Assembly: GCF_045277565.1 (NCBI RefSeq)
Contig: NZ_CP123584.1
Location: forward strand, 3,038,001-3,102,000
DNA length: 64,000 nt
Source of the DNA: Aliisedimentitalea scapharcae
GTDB taxonomy: Bacteria; Pseudomonadota; Alphaproteobacteria; Rhodobacterales; Rhodobacteraceae
Direction: 5' to 3'
Shown here piece after piece: positions 16,021-24,552 of the stretch. Numbering within the stretch: position 1 is the stretch's first letter; every line of letters starts with the position of its first letter. The position numbers were made by a program, and so were the translations under genes. Under the pieces are notes generated by a model that was given only the letters and a program-made list of their open reading frames with translations, did no database searches and was not told where the DNA came from.

Positions 16021-17382
16021 ATGGCAAAGAAAACCTTCTCCTGCTCCGCCTGCGGAGCCAGTTTCTCAAAATGGTCCGGCCGCTGCGAAGGTTGCGGCGA
16101 ATGGAACACCATCGCCCAGGACGCGGGGCTGTCCGCGGGTCCGGCCAGCAAATCGCTGGGCCAGAAACGCGGCACGCCGATCCAGTTGTCGGATCTGTCG
16201 ACCGAAGAAACACCCCCTCCCCGCACCTGTTGCGGCATGGGTGAACTCGACCGGGTGCTGGGCGGCGGGCTGGTGCCTGCTTCGGCCATTCTGGTTGGCG
16301 GTGATCCCGGCATCGGCAAATCCACCCTGCTGCTTCAGGCGGCCGCGCGGTTTGCCCTGTCCGGGCTCAAAACCATCTACGTCAGCGGCGAAGAGGCCCC
16401 GGCCCAGGTGCGGATGCGGGCGCAACGGCTGGGGCTGTCGGACGCGCCGGTGAAACTGGCTGCGGAAACCAATCTGCGCGATATCCTGACCACGCTCGAA
16501 TCGGAAAAGCCGCAACTGGCGATCATCGATTCGATTCAGACCATGTGGGCGGACAATGTGGACAGCGCGCCGGGATCTGTGTCCCAGGTGCGCGCCGCCG
16601 CGCACGAGCTGACCAATTTCGCCAAACGCAAGGGCATCTCGGTGATCATGGTTGGTCACGTGACCAAGGACGGTCAGATCGCCGGCCCCCGCGTGGTCGA
16701 ACATATGGTCGACACGGTGCTCTATTTCGAAGGCGAACGCGGTCACCAGTTCCGCATTCTGCGCGCGGTGAAAAACCGCTTTGGCGCGGCGGATGAAATT
16801 GGTGTCTTTGAAATGACCGGCGGTGGATTGGCCGAAGTCACCAACCCATCGGCGCTGTTTCTGTCCGAACGCGGCGAACCCAGCGCCGGATCGGTGGTTT
16901 TTGCAGGCATCGAAGGCACCCGGCCCGTGCTGGTCGAACTCCAGGCGCTGGTGGCCCCCTCGCCGCACAGCCAACCCCGGCGCACGGTTGTGGGCTGGGA
17001 CGGTGGGCGGCTGGCGATGATTCTCGCCGTGCTCGAGGCCCGCTGTGGCATCCCCTTTACCGGGCTCGATGTGTATCTGAACGTGGCCGGCGGCATGAAG
17101 ATTTCCGAACCGGCCGCCGATCTGGCCGTGGCCGCCGCCCTGCTCAGCGCGCGCGAAGACGTGGCATTGCCTGCGGATACGGTCGTCTTTGGTGAAATTT
17201 CGCTCTCCGGGGCCCTCAGACCGGCACCTCAGACAGAAAACCGGTTGAAAGAGGCGCAAAAACTTGGTTTCACCAGCGCCATAGCTCCATCGGGCGGCAA
17301 ATCCATTTCGGTCTCGGGCCTTTCCTTGCGCAAGGCCCCCGATCTCACAGGATTTGTTGGCGAATTCTTTGGGGCGGGTTAA
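16021..17382 (+). CDS. radA: DNA repair protein RadA
   Basis: RecA-like ATPase/helicase that promotes branch migration of recombination intermediates. The 453-aa protein has the N-terminal C4 zinc finger (CSACG...CEGCGEWN, residues 8-26), Walker A GGDPGIGKST, the RadA-specific KNRFG motif (VKNRFGAADEIGVF) and a C-terminal Lon-protease-like domain (GLDVYLNVAGGMKI...ADLAVAAALLSA). Length and domain order are standard. cvpA follows within 40 bases, a common alphaproteobacterial arrangement. Confidence 0.97.
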   Translation: MAKKTFSCSACGASFSKWSGRCEGCGEWNTIAQDAGLSAGPASKSLGQKRGTPIQLSDLSTEETPPPRTCCGMGELDRVLGGGLVPASAILVGGDPGIGKSTLLLQAAARFALSGLKTIYVSGEEAPAQVRMRAQRLGLSDAPVKLAAETNLRDILTTLESEKPQLAIIDSIQTMWADNVDSAPGSVSQVRAAAHELTNFAKRKGISVIMVGHVTKDGQIAGPRVVEHMVDTVLYFEGERGHQFRILRAVKNRFGAADEIGVFEMTGGGLAEVTNPSALFLSERGEPSAGSVVFAGIEGTRPVLVELQALVAPSPHSQPRRTVVGWDGGRLAMILAVLEARCGIPFTGLDVYLNVAGGMKISEPAADLAVAAALLSAREDVALPADTVVFGEISLSGALRPAPQTENRLKEAQKLGFTSAIAPSGGKSISVSGLSLRKAPDLTGFVGEFFGAG

Positions 17383-17418
17383 GGTCGCGACAAAACAACA
17401 GGCGGACAGGCGAGGAAC

Positions 17419-17973
17419 ATGGAAGGTTTCACCATCATCGACGGGGCAGTTGCCCTGATCATCGTAGTGTCGGCCCTGCTGGCCTATGCACGCGGCTTTG
17501 TTCGCGAAGCCATGGCCATCGCAGGCTGGATCGCCGCGGCGATTCTGGCGTTTCTGTTTGCACCCAAGGTCGAACCGCTGATGACCGAGATCCCGGTTGT
17601 GGGCGAGTTCCTGGCCGACAGCTGTGAATTGTCGATCATTGCCGCCTTTGCTGCGGTGTTTGCGCTGGCGCTCATTCTCGTCAGCTTTTTTACCCCGCTG
17701 TTTTCCTCGCTGGTGCAGCGCTCTGCCTTGGGGGGGGTCGATCAGGGGATCGGTTTCTTCTTTGGGGTGGCGCGCGGCGTTCTGCTCGTGGCAATCGCGT
17801 TTTTCCTCTATGACGTGGTGATGACCGGACAAAGCTTTACCATGGTCGACGAAAGCCGCTCGGCCGAAGTCTTCCAACGCTTCATCGGCAAGATCGAAGA
17901 CCGCGATCCGCAACAGGCCATGGGTTGGATCACCGTTCAGTATGAAAACCTGGTGGGTCACTGCGCCAAATAA
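17419..17973 (+). CDS. cvpA: CvpA family protein
   Basis: A 184-aa inner-membrane protein with four hydrophobic segments starting in IDGAVALIIVVSALLAYARGFVREAMAIAGWI, the CvpA signature. CvpA was named for colicin V production and is needed for envelope homeostasis in other bacteria. It normally sits next to purF; here an FNT transporter gene separates them. The C-terminal portion is hydrophilic (FIGKIEDRDPQQAMGW). A clear terminator follows at 17997. Confidence 0.92.
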   Translation: MEGFTIIDGAVALIIVVSALLAYARGFVREAMAIAGWIAAAILAFLFAPKVEPLMTEIPVVGEFLADSCELSIIAAFAAVFALALILVSFFTPLFSSLVQRSALGGVDQGIGFFFGVARGVLLVAIAFFLYDVVMTGQSFTMVDESRSAEVFQRFIGKIEDRDPQQAMGWITVQYENLVGHCAK

Positions 17974-17996
17974 TCTTCGAACAATCCAAACGACCC

Positions 17997-18022
17997 AAGG
18001 GTGCCAGCCGGCACCCTTTTTT
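17997..18022 (+). terminator. Intrinsic terminator after cvpA
   Basis: Stem GGGTGCC/GGCACCC (17999-18005 with 18010-18016), extended by an AA/TT pair on each side, a 4-base loop and a run of six T at 18017-18022. It lies 24 bases after the cvpA stop and ends the radA-cvpA unit. Confidence 0.9.
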
Positions 18023-18156
18023 CATGTTCGGCACAGGCTTCCGGTCAACAGCCCCCCGCCGTTCACGGCTCTCCCCGCTCACCACCGGCCAACACATCCC
18101 AGCTGTGCGCCCTATTCAGTCTTTCGTTCTCGTGCCGATAGTTTATCGTTGGCGGC

Positions 18157-18942
18157 ATGAATGATGATGACATCTTTAGTGCTTACAAACCCCAAAAGAT
18201 CGCCATTCTGGTGGAAAGCGCCGGTGTAAGTAAGGCAAAGCTGCCGCTGTTTCAGATGTTTGTGCTCGCCGTCCTTGCAGGGGCCTTCATTGGGTTCGGC
18301 GGTGTGGCTTACACAGCCGTCATGACCGGAGTAGATCCATCCTTTGGTCCGGCAAGACTGCTTGGGGGTTTGGTGTTCTCGCTCGGTCTCATTCTGGTCA
18401 TTGTCGGGGGCGCAGAATTGTTTACCGGCAATGCTTTGATGGTCATGGCGGCTGTCGACCGAAAAATTTCTGCGCGCCAATTGTTGCGAAGCTGGGCGGT
18501 TGTGTATCTTGGGAATCTTGCAGGCGCATCGGGACTTGCGTTGGCCTTTGGGTTTTCCGGCATTTTGCAGGGTCCATTGGACGTTACGGCAGCATCGATC
18601 GTGCAGGGCAAAGCCGCGCTGGCCCCATTGGACGCCTTCGTTCGCGGCGCATTGTGCAACGCGCTTGTGTGTCTCGCAATTTGGCTCAGCTTTGCGGCCC
18701 GAACCGTTTCGGGAAAAGTGCTGGCAATTCTCTGGCCAATTAGCGCGTTTGTTCTGCTTGGCCTCGAGCATTCTGTTGCGAACATTTACTTCTTTCCTCA
18801 GGGGTGGCTGGCTGGGTCCGATGTGACCGCCAAAGAGGCTTTGACCAATTTGGTCTGGGTCACCTTGGGAAACATTGTGGGCGGAGCCGGCGGTGTCGCA
18901 TTGGCATACCGATATGCCTACCTTGGGGGCACCACGCGCTGA
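18157..18942 (+). CDS. Formate/nitrite transporter (FNT) family channel
   Basis: A 261-aa pentameric-type channel for small monovalent anions (formate, nitrite, hydrosulfide, lactate). Six hydrophobic segments are seen; family motifs include the N-terminal AGAFIGFGG, the omega-loop region GGAELFTGNAL and the second repeat RGALCNALVCLAIWL, followed by LGLEHSVANIYFFP. The specificity cannot be assigned. Base and codon use look less GC-rich than neighbours (many TTG, GTT, TTT codons), and it interrupts the usual cvpA-purF pair, suggesting recent insertion. Its own promoter is expected because the cvpA terminator lies upstream. Confidence 0.92.
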   Translation: MNDDDIFSAYKPQKIAILVESAGVSKAKLPLFQMFVLAVLAGAFIGFGGVAYTAVMTGVDPSFGPARLLGGLVFSLGLILVIVGGAELFTGNALMVMAAVDRKISARQLLRSWAVVYLGNLAGASGLALAFGFSGILQGPLDVTAASIVQGKAALAPLDAFVRGALCNALVCLAIWLSFAARTVSGKVLAILWPISAFVLLGLEHSVANIYFFPQGWLAGSDVTAKEALTNLVWVTLGNIVGGAGGVALAYRYAYLGGTTR

Positions 18943-19389
18943 CATCACGATGACCGCCCAGCCCCGCACTCTGCAATCCGACTCCTGCCCCCACCCCTTG
19001 CGGCTGGTTTCCCCCTCCCCGAATGTGATCCTTTCGTGACATGTGGCCTGCAACCCTCTATGTGAGGGCATAAGATCTGCCACGGATTCGGAATCGCCCT
19101 TTGCCGACGCTGCCCAAGCCTTGTTCCGCCCAGCCCGCGCCGCATTTGCTGCGCCTGCTCGGACAACGCGAATCGTGACCGGTTCTTTCCGCAAAACGGC
19201 CCTGACGCCTCTTTGGACGCCGCACGCAGCCCCCGATTTGGCCGCGTCCTGTTCAGCGCAAAAAAGACGCATCACAAAGTCGCTTTTTCATCTGTCTTCC
19301 TTCCCTCGGACACGTTACATGACGCCCGCTGGAACCCCGGTGCCACACCCGTCGGCATCGGCTGAACACTCACGAATTGGAGCCCTTAC
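18943..19389 (+). other. Intergenic stretch of 447 bases before purF
   Basis: No supported gene. ORFs crossing this stretch on either strand lack family features and overlap purF or the FNT gene. A short stem CCCTC/GAGGG sits at 19054-19068. The purF promoter is presumably in the AT-richer part around 19250-19320. No riboswitch-like fold was recognised. Confidence 0.45.
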
Positions 19390-20922
19390 ATGTGTGGGAT
19401 TTTGGGGATCGCAAGCCGCAATCAGGACGTCTTTGCGGAAATCTATGACGGTCTGCTGATGCTCCAGCACCGGGGCCAGGATGCCTCGGGGATCGTCACC
19501 TATACCGGCGAGGTCTTTCGCGAACGCAAGGCCAACGGCCTGGTCAAGGACGTGTTCAGCGCCAGCGACAGCGAAACCCTGACCGGCAAGGTCGGCATGG
19601 GCCATGTGCGCTATCCCACCGCCGGATCGCTATCCGCGTCCGAGGCGCAGCCGTTTTTCGTCAATGCGCCCTATGGCATCTATCTGGTGCACAACGGCAA
19701 TATCACCAACACCGAACAACAGCGCGAAAAGGTCACCGCCAAATACAGCCGCCACCTGCGCACCACGTCGGATTCCGAAATCCTGCTCAATGTGCTGGCC
19801 GACAAGGTCGCTGACGCCATCAAGGTCAACGGCAACGCCGACCCGATCCGCAACCTGTTTGCCGGGGTCAAGATGACCATGGAACGCATCCAGGGGGCGT
19901 ATTCGGTGATCTGCCTGATCGCCGGCGTTGGCATGTTGGCCTTTCGTGACCCCCACGGCATCCGCCCCCTGTCGGTCGCCAAACGCGACGCCGACGGCGA
20001 TAGCGACGGCACTGGCACTGGCGATGATTTCGCCTTTGCGTCCGAAGACGTGGCCTTTGGCATCAACGGCTTTAAGAAGCTGCGCGATGTGAAACCGGGT
20101 GAAGCGATCCTGATCGACCTGGACGGAAACATGCATGAATTCCAGGCGGTCGAAGGCAACCTGACCCCCTGTATCTTTGAATATGTCTATCTGGCACGCC
20201 CCGATTCCATGCTGGACGGGATTTCGGTCTACAAGACCCAGATGCGCATGGGCCAGACGCTGGCCAAACAGATCGAAGCCGCAGGGCTCGACATCGACCG
20301 CATCATCCCGGTCCCCGACAGCGCCCGCCCCGTGGCGCTCGAAGTGGCCAAGGCCACCGGCATTCCCTACCGCGAAGGATTGGTGAAAAACCGCTATGTG
20401 GGCCGGACCTTTATCATGCCCGGTCAGGCCGAACGGCAAAAATCCGTACGTCGCAAGCTGAACGCCATCCCGCTGGAATTCGACGGCCACAATGTCCTGC
20501 TGATCGACGATTCCATCGTGCGCGGCAACACCATCAAGAAGATCGTGCAGATGTGCCGCGAAGCCGGTGCCAAAAAGGTCTATATCGCCTCTGCCTCGCC
20601 GCCGGTGAAATTCCCCAATGTTTACGGCATCGACATGCCGACCAAACATGAACTGATCGCCAGCGAACAAAGCATCGAGGAAATCCGCGACGAATTGGGC
20701 GCAGATGCGTTGTTCTATCAGGACCTCGACGATCTGATCTGGGCCGCCAAGGAAGGCAACCCCGACATCGACCAGTTCGACTGTTCCTGCTTTGACGGCA
20801 ATTATGTCACCGGGCTGAGCGACGGGTATCTGCAAAGCCTGGAAAGCAGCAGCCGGGTCAGCCAGAAGATCAAGGACATGCCGGTTCCCGGCACCTCCTG
20901 GAACGCCGCCAAACTGGCCTGA
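19390..20922 (+). CDS. purF: Amidophosphoribosyltransferase
   Basis: First enzyme of purine synthesis: moves ammonia from glutamine to PRPP giving phosphoribosylamine. The 510-aa protein begins MCGILGI, so Cys2 becomes the N-terminal nucleophile after Met removal. The glutaminase domain (HRGQDASGI, HNGN) is followed by the phosphoribosyltransferase domain with the PRPP loop VLLIDDSIVRGNT. An insert rich in Asp/Gly (DADGDSDGTGTGDD, about residues 197-212) is a variable loop. GGAG lies 9 bases upstream of the ATG. Expected feedback control by purine nucleotides is family knowledge. Confidence 0.97.
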   Translation: MCGILGIASRNQDVFAEIYDGLLMLQHRGQDASGIVTYTGEVFRERKANGLVKDVFSASDSETLTGKVGMGHVRYPTAGSLSASEAQPFFVNAPYGIYLVHNGNITNTEQQREKVTAKYSRHLRTTSDSEILLNVLADKVADAIKVNGNADPIRNLFAGVKMTMERIQGAYSVICLIAGVGMLAFRDPHGIRPLSVAKRDADGDSDGTGTGDDFAFASEDVAFGINGFKKLRDVKPGEAILIDLDGNMHEFQAVEGNLTPCIFEYVYLARPDSMLDGISVYKTQMRMGQTLAKQIEAAGLDIDRIIPVPDSARPVALEVAKATGIPYREGLVKNRYVGRTFIMPGQAERQKSVRRKLNAIPLEFDGHNVLLIDDSIVRGNTIKKIVQMCREAGAKKVYIASASPPVKFPNVYGIDMPTKHELIASEQSIEEIRDELGADALFYQDLDDLIWAAKEGNPDIDQFDCSCFDGNYVTGLSDGYLQSLESSSRVSQKIKDMPVPGTSWNAAKLA

Positions 20923-20931
20923 GTTCGAGAC

Positions 20932-20956
20932 GCGACCGGATTGCACTCGCGGTCGC
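20932..20956 (+). terminator. Possible terminator hairpin after purF
   Basis: A 7-base GC stem GCGACCG/CGGTCGC with an 11-base loop, 10 bases past the purF stop. No U-run, so tentative. Confidence 0.35.
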
Positions 20957-21043
20957 TGCCGGATAAGTAAGCCGCTCATTTACACGCACGCGCTGGTCAT
21001 TTTCTTGGCCAGCGCTGTTTCTTTGCAAAGGACATCTGCTGGC

Positions 21044-21604
21044 ATGGACAGGGATCTCGCACGATTGATGAATTCCCGGCGCAAATGCCGGTGTTGTGGT
21101 GCGAGTTTTGCCCAGCTGCTGAGCCTGGAGTACGACCGCCCCGATCCCTGCCCGCCGGATTTGCCCAAGCTGGACAATTCCGCATTGCTGATGGAGCGCG
21201 GAGACGTTCTGACCGAAGACTTCTGCCGGGTGGACGATTACCGGTTTCTCCGTTCGGTTCTGGTGCTGCAGCTGGGTGATGGGCCCAACGAAATGGTGCT
21301 GGGCGTCTGGTGCGCGGTCAGCATTGATCACTTTGATGCCTATGTCGATCTGTTCGACGGTCAGGAAACCACCGATCTGGGGTCGATTCCCGGTTGGCTG
21401 TCCAGCGCGGTCCCACCGGGCAGCGAAATCCCGATGTCCTGTGTGCTGCACATGCAGCCCGACGATCAGCGTCCCGAGGTGGAAATCACCGAACGCGGGA
21501 ATGAGCTGAAGATGCTGCAGGAAACCGGGCTGGATCTGATGGATCTGTTGCAGATCCTGCATGACTATGGGCATGATCTGGCCTCGCTGGTGCACGACTC
21601 TTGA
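21044..21604 (+). CDS. DUF2199 domain-containing protein
   Basis: A 186-aa cytoplasmic protein resembling DUF2199 proteins: a Cys pair in a CRCCG motif near the N-terminus (a likely zinc knuckle), then FCRVDDYRFLRSVLVL and GVWCAVS, and a mixed alpha/beta C-terminal region rich in acidic residues. ATG at 21044 is chosen; AAAGGA lies 12 bases upstream and the alternative TTG at 21005 has no such support. No function is known and the neighbours give no hint. Confidence 0.75.
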   Translation: MDRDLARLMNSRRKCRCCGASFAQLLSLEYDRPDPCPPDLPKLDNSALLMERGDVLTEDFCRVDDYRFLRSVLVLQLGDGPNEMVLGVWCAVSIDHFDAYVDLFDGQETTDLGSIPGWLSSAVPPGSEIPMSCVLHMQPDDQRPEVEITERGNELKMLQETGLDLMDLLQILHDYGHDLASLVHDS

Positions 21605-21873
21605 CCCTGAGCCCCCTTCGTCTGCCCCTCGTCTATGGTGTCGGGTCCTTGGGCTCTGGTCTGTGGAGCTGTGGGTCAACCCCGGCATAACAGCCATGCA
21701 ACGGGTGCATCGCTCAGGTGCGGGTTTGCGCCGACGCCTGCTCCAATCTGCGGTTTCCCGCCGTCCACGCCCTCACCGGCGCTGTCGCCTCCTGATCACA
21801 GATGCTAGGCCGCCGCTTCACGCTTGTGACCTATGACGACACTGAACACGCCTCGGCGCCCGAAAGACATCAC

Positions 21874-22134
21874 ATGACAAATACATCCTCGACCGGTCCG
21901 GTTGCCGCCCATGCAACCGAAATCTCGGTCCTGAACCGCAATGCGCTGAACCTGCTGGGTCTGTTTGGCCCCGCGCAGGACATGCGCGCCCTGGTCCGCC
22001 TGCCCGGCGGGCGCGTGATCCAGGTTGCCCGTGGAAGCCGCCTCTCCGGTGAAACCGTTGCCGCGATCGACGAAACCGGGGTGATCCTGCAAAAACGCGG
22101 CCAAACGCGACGCATTGCCATGCCCTCGGAGTGA
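21874..22134 (+). CDS. Small GspC/PilP-like domain protein
   Basis: An 86-aa protein. Its core, LNLLGLFGPAQDMRALVRLPGGRVIQVARGSRL followed by GETVAAIDETGVILQKRGQTRRIAMP, looks like the all-beta homology-region domain of type II secretion GspC or type IV pilus PilP proteins, which binds secretin pilots. It has no transmembrane anchor and no secretion or pilus gene around it. ATG at 21874 fits better than the upstream ATG at 21802, whose extension looks non-coding. It may act alone or as a relic. Confidence 0.6.
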   Translation: MTNTSSTGPVAAHATEISVLNRNALNLLGLFGPAQDMRALVRLPGGRVIQVARGSRLSGETVAAIDETGVILQKRGQTRRIAMPSE

Positions 22135-22177
22135 TCCGCCTCTTGACCCAGACGCCGGACAGGATCACAAGGCAGCC

Positions 22178-22822
22178 ATGACACAGATTGCCCTGATCAC
22201 CGGTGCCTCCCGCGGGCTTGGCGCAGCGCTTGCCGAAGCTCTGGCACCCACTCACCACATCGTGGCCGTGGCCCGGACCACTGGCGCGCTCGAAGAATTG
22301 GACGACCGGATCCAGGCCGCTGGCGGCAGCGCCACATTGGCACCGATGGACATCACGGACCCCAAAGCCATGGCCACCCTGTGCCGCGGTATTCACGACC
22401 GCTGGGGGCCGCTGCATCTGTGGGTGCATACCGCGATCCACGCCGCCCCGCTGAGCCCGGCGAATTTTGTCGCGGCCAAGGATTGGGACAAGTCGCTGGC
22501 CGTGAATGCCACGGCGACCTCGGTGCTGATCCCCTATGTTGCACCATTGTTGGGCCAACAGGGCCGCGCCGTGTTTTTTGACGACCCGCGCGCAGGTGCC
22601 AAGTTCTTTGGCACCTATGGGGCCACCAAGGGCGCGCAGATGGCGCTGGCCCGGTCCTGGGCTGCCGAAACCGTCAAGACAGGCCCCCAGGTCCGGGTCC
22701 TGACTCCCAAACCAATGGCCACCGCCATCCGGGCCCGGTTCTTTCCCGGCGAAGACCGCGCGGCACTCGCCACGATTCAAGAGGAAGCCGCCCGGCTTCT
22801 GCCCGAGATCCTGGCAGACTGA
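22178..22822 (+). CDS. Short-chain dehydrogenase/reductase
   Basis: A 214-aa NAD(P)-dependent oxidoreductase with a Rossmann fold. The nucleotide site is TGASRGLGAALA (residues 8-19), and the catalytic pair is in YGATK. The position expected for the catalytic serine is occupied by Asp-containing sequence (VFFDDPRAG), so activity is uncertain. It resembles the YciK-type SDRs in length and in the DITDPKAMATL segment. The start at 22178 opens directly with the first beta strand; the upstream in-frame ATG at 22115 overlaps the preceding gene. Confidence 0.85.
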   Translation: MTQIALITGASRGLGAALAEALAPTHHIVAVARTTGALEELDDRIQAAGGSATLAPMDITDPKAMATLCRGIHDRWGPLHLWVHTAIHAAPLSPANFVAAKDWDKSLAVNATATSVLIPYVAPLLGQQGRAVFFDDPRAGAKFFGTYGATKGAQMALARSWAAETVKTGPQVRVLTPKPMATAIRARFFPGEDRAALATIQEEAARLLPEILAD

Positions 22823-22849
22823 CGGGCCTCCCGCCCCCCACCTGTCGCC

Positions 22850-22917
22850 GGGTGCGTGCAAGCACACACCCTACGGGGTCAGCGCTTCGGGTGTAGGGTG
22901 TGTGCTTGCACGCACCC
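22850..22917 (+). repeat. Perfect 25-base inverted repeat upstream of surE
   Basis: Arms 22850-22874 and 22893-22917 are perfectly complementary over 25 bases; the loop is 18 bases. The arms begin GGGTGCGTGC and contain the internally palindromic TGCAAGCA-like word. It starts 28 bases after the SDR stop and could be a factor-independent stop signal, but no U-run follows. More likely a dispersed genomic repeat or a binding site. Confidence 0.85.
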
Positions 22918-23038
22918 CTGGCATCCGCGGCGGTAACGTGGCGACATCCATGTTTTCGCCCCGCCCCGCTGCCAAATGCTTGCCCCGGCTGCATCCCCAC
23001 CTTATGCAAGGATTATTGCAGGCAAACGGGGCATTCAC

Positions 23039-23821
23039 ATGCGTATTCTCATCACCAACGACGACGGCATCAATGCGCCAGGGCTGATCGCCTTGCAGGA
23101 CATCGCAACGGATCTTGCCGGTGCAGACGGCGAAGTCTGGACCGTTGCCCCCGCGTTCGAACAATCCGGCGTCGGCCATTGCATCAGCTACACCCATCCG
23201 ATGATGTTCTCGCAACTGGGCCCGCGCCGCTACGCCGCCGAAGGCTCGCCTGCGGATTGTGTCCTGGTTGGCCTGCACGAAGTGCTCAAGGACACGCCGC
23301 CGGACCTGATCCTCTCCGGGGTGAACCGGGGCAACAACTCAGCCGAAAACGCGCTCTATTCGGGCACATTGGGTGCCGCGATGGAGGCCGCGCTGCAGGG
23401 CGTGCCCGCCATGGCCCTGTCGCAGTATTTTGGCCCTGCCAATTACAAATCCGACGCCCCCTTTGATACCGCAACCCGTCATGCGCCCGCCCTCGTGCGT
23501 AAAATCCTGGCAGCCACCCCGACCGAACAGGCCGACTACCGCCTGTTTTACAACATCAATTTCCCTCCGGTCCTGCCCGACGATGTCAAAGGCACCCGCG
23601 TCGTGACCCAAGGGTTCCGGCGTGGCAGCAATTTTTCGGTCGAGCCGCATTTTTCGCCCTCGGGCAAACGCTTTGTCTGGATCAAGGGCGGCAACCAACA
23701 GATCATGACCGAACCCGGCACCGATGCCGCCGTCAATCTGGACGGCTATATCTCGGTCACGCCCATGCGCGCGGATCTGACCGCCCATGACACGCTGGAG
23801 GCCCTGAAGGGAATCGAATGA
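23039..23821 (+). CDS. surE: 5'/3'-nucleotidase SurE
   Basis: Metal-dependent nucleoside-5'(3')-monophosphate phosphatase linked to stationary-phase survival. The 260-aa protein opens MRILITNDDGINAPG, with the metal-binding Asp pair, then has EQSGVGH, EGSPADCVLVG and LSGVNRGNNSAENALYSGT, which are SurE hallmarks. The start at 23039 is the family start; an upstream ATG at 22976 adds a non-homologous extension. It overlaps pcm by four bases (ATGA), the classic surE-pcm pair. Confidence 0.97.
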   Translation: MRILITNDDGINAPGLIALQDIATDLAGADGEVWTVAPAFEQSGVGHCISYTHPMMFSQLGPRRYAAEGSPADCVLVGLHEVLKDTPPDLILSGVNRGNNSAENALYSGTLGAAMEAALQGVPAMALSQYFGPANYKSDAPFDTATRHAPALVRKILAATPTEQADYRLFYNINFPPVLPDDVKGTRVVTQGFRRGSNFSVEPHFSPSGKRFVWIKGGNQQIMTEPGTDAAVNLDGYISVTPMRADLTAHDTLEALKGIE

Positions 23822-24465
23822 CCGGACCCGGTGCCGAAACCAAGATGCAGTTCCTGTTTGCGCTGCGCTCCAAGGGGGTCACCGACGCCCGGGTGCTGAA
23901 CGCTATGGAAGAGATCGACCGCGGACCCTTTGTCCGCGGCATCTTTGCCGAACGCGCCTACGAGGACATGCCGCTGCCGATCGCCTGTGGCCAGACCATC
24001 TCGCAGCCCTCGGTCGTGGGCATCATGACCCAGGCGCTGCAGGTGGCCCCGCGCGACAAGGTGCTCGAGGTGGGGACCGGTTCCGGCTATCAGGCGGCCA
24101 TCCTGTCGAAACTGGCCCGCCGGGTCTATACCGTGGACCGCCACGCCCGTCTGGTGCGCGAAGCCCGCCAGATCTTTGAGGCCGAAAACCTGGTCAATAT
24201 CACCACCCTGATCGGCGATGGCAGCCATGGTTTGCCCGACCAGGCCCCGTTTGATCGCATTCTGGTGACCGCCGCCGCCGAAGACCCCCCCGGCCCGCTC
24301 TTGGCGCAGCTCAAGATCGGGGGTATCATGGTGGTGCCGGTCGGCCAGTCCGACGCCGTCCAGACCCTGATCCGGGTGCATCGCACCGAACAGGGGTTCG
24401 ACTATGACGAACTGCGGGCTGTCCGGTTTGTACCCCTGCTGGAAGGTCTGGGGAAAGAAAGCTGA
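23818..24465 (+). CDS. pcm: Protein-L-isoaspartate O-methyltransferase
   Basis: Repairs isoaspartyl residues in aged proteins by SAM-dependent methylation. The 215-aa protein has ACGQTISQPSVVGIMTQAL, motif I VLEVGTGSGYQAAIL and the downstream PFDRILVTAAA, all typical of PCMT. It overlaps surE by 4 bases and is followed within 90 bases by the LysM/LytM gene, matching the surE-pcm-nlpD order of many Proteobacteria. Confidence 0.97.
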   Translation: MTGPGAETKMQFLFALRSKGVTDARVLNAMEEIDRGPFVRGIFAERAYEDMPLPIACGQTISQPSVVGIMTQALQVAPRDKVLEVGTGSGYQAAILSKLARRVYTVDRHARLVREARQIFEAENLVNITTLIGDGSHGLPDQAPFDRILVTAAAEDPPGPLLAQLKIGGIMVVPVGQSDAVQTLIRVHRTEQGFDYDELRAVRFVPLLEGLGKES

Positions 24466-24552
24466 AACGGGCCCGTGTGCCCGACAAGATTTAAGTGTAT
24501 CAGCCCCCGCACAGAAGGGGTTCCATTTGAGGCCCGTATCGAGGATTCCGTG

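Noticed and set aside
16066..17961. 631-aa minus-strand open frame
   Set aside because: Antisense shadow of radA and cvpA, no domain seen.
18112..19275. 387-aa minus-strand open frame across the FNT gene and the gap before purF
   Set aside because: No family features; overlaps the clear FNT gene.
19043..19459. 138-aa plus-strand frame running into purF
   Set aside because: Different frame from purF, low-complexity, no ribosome site.
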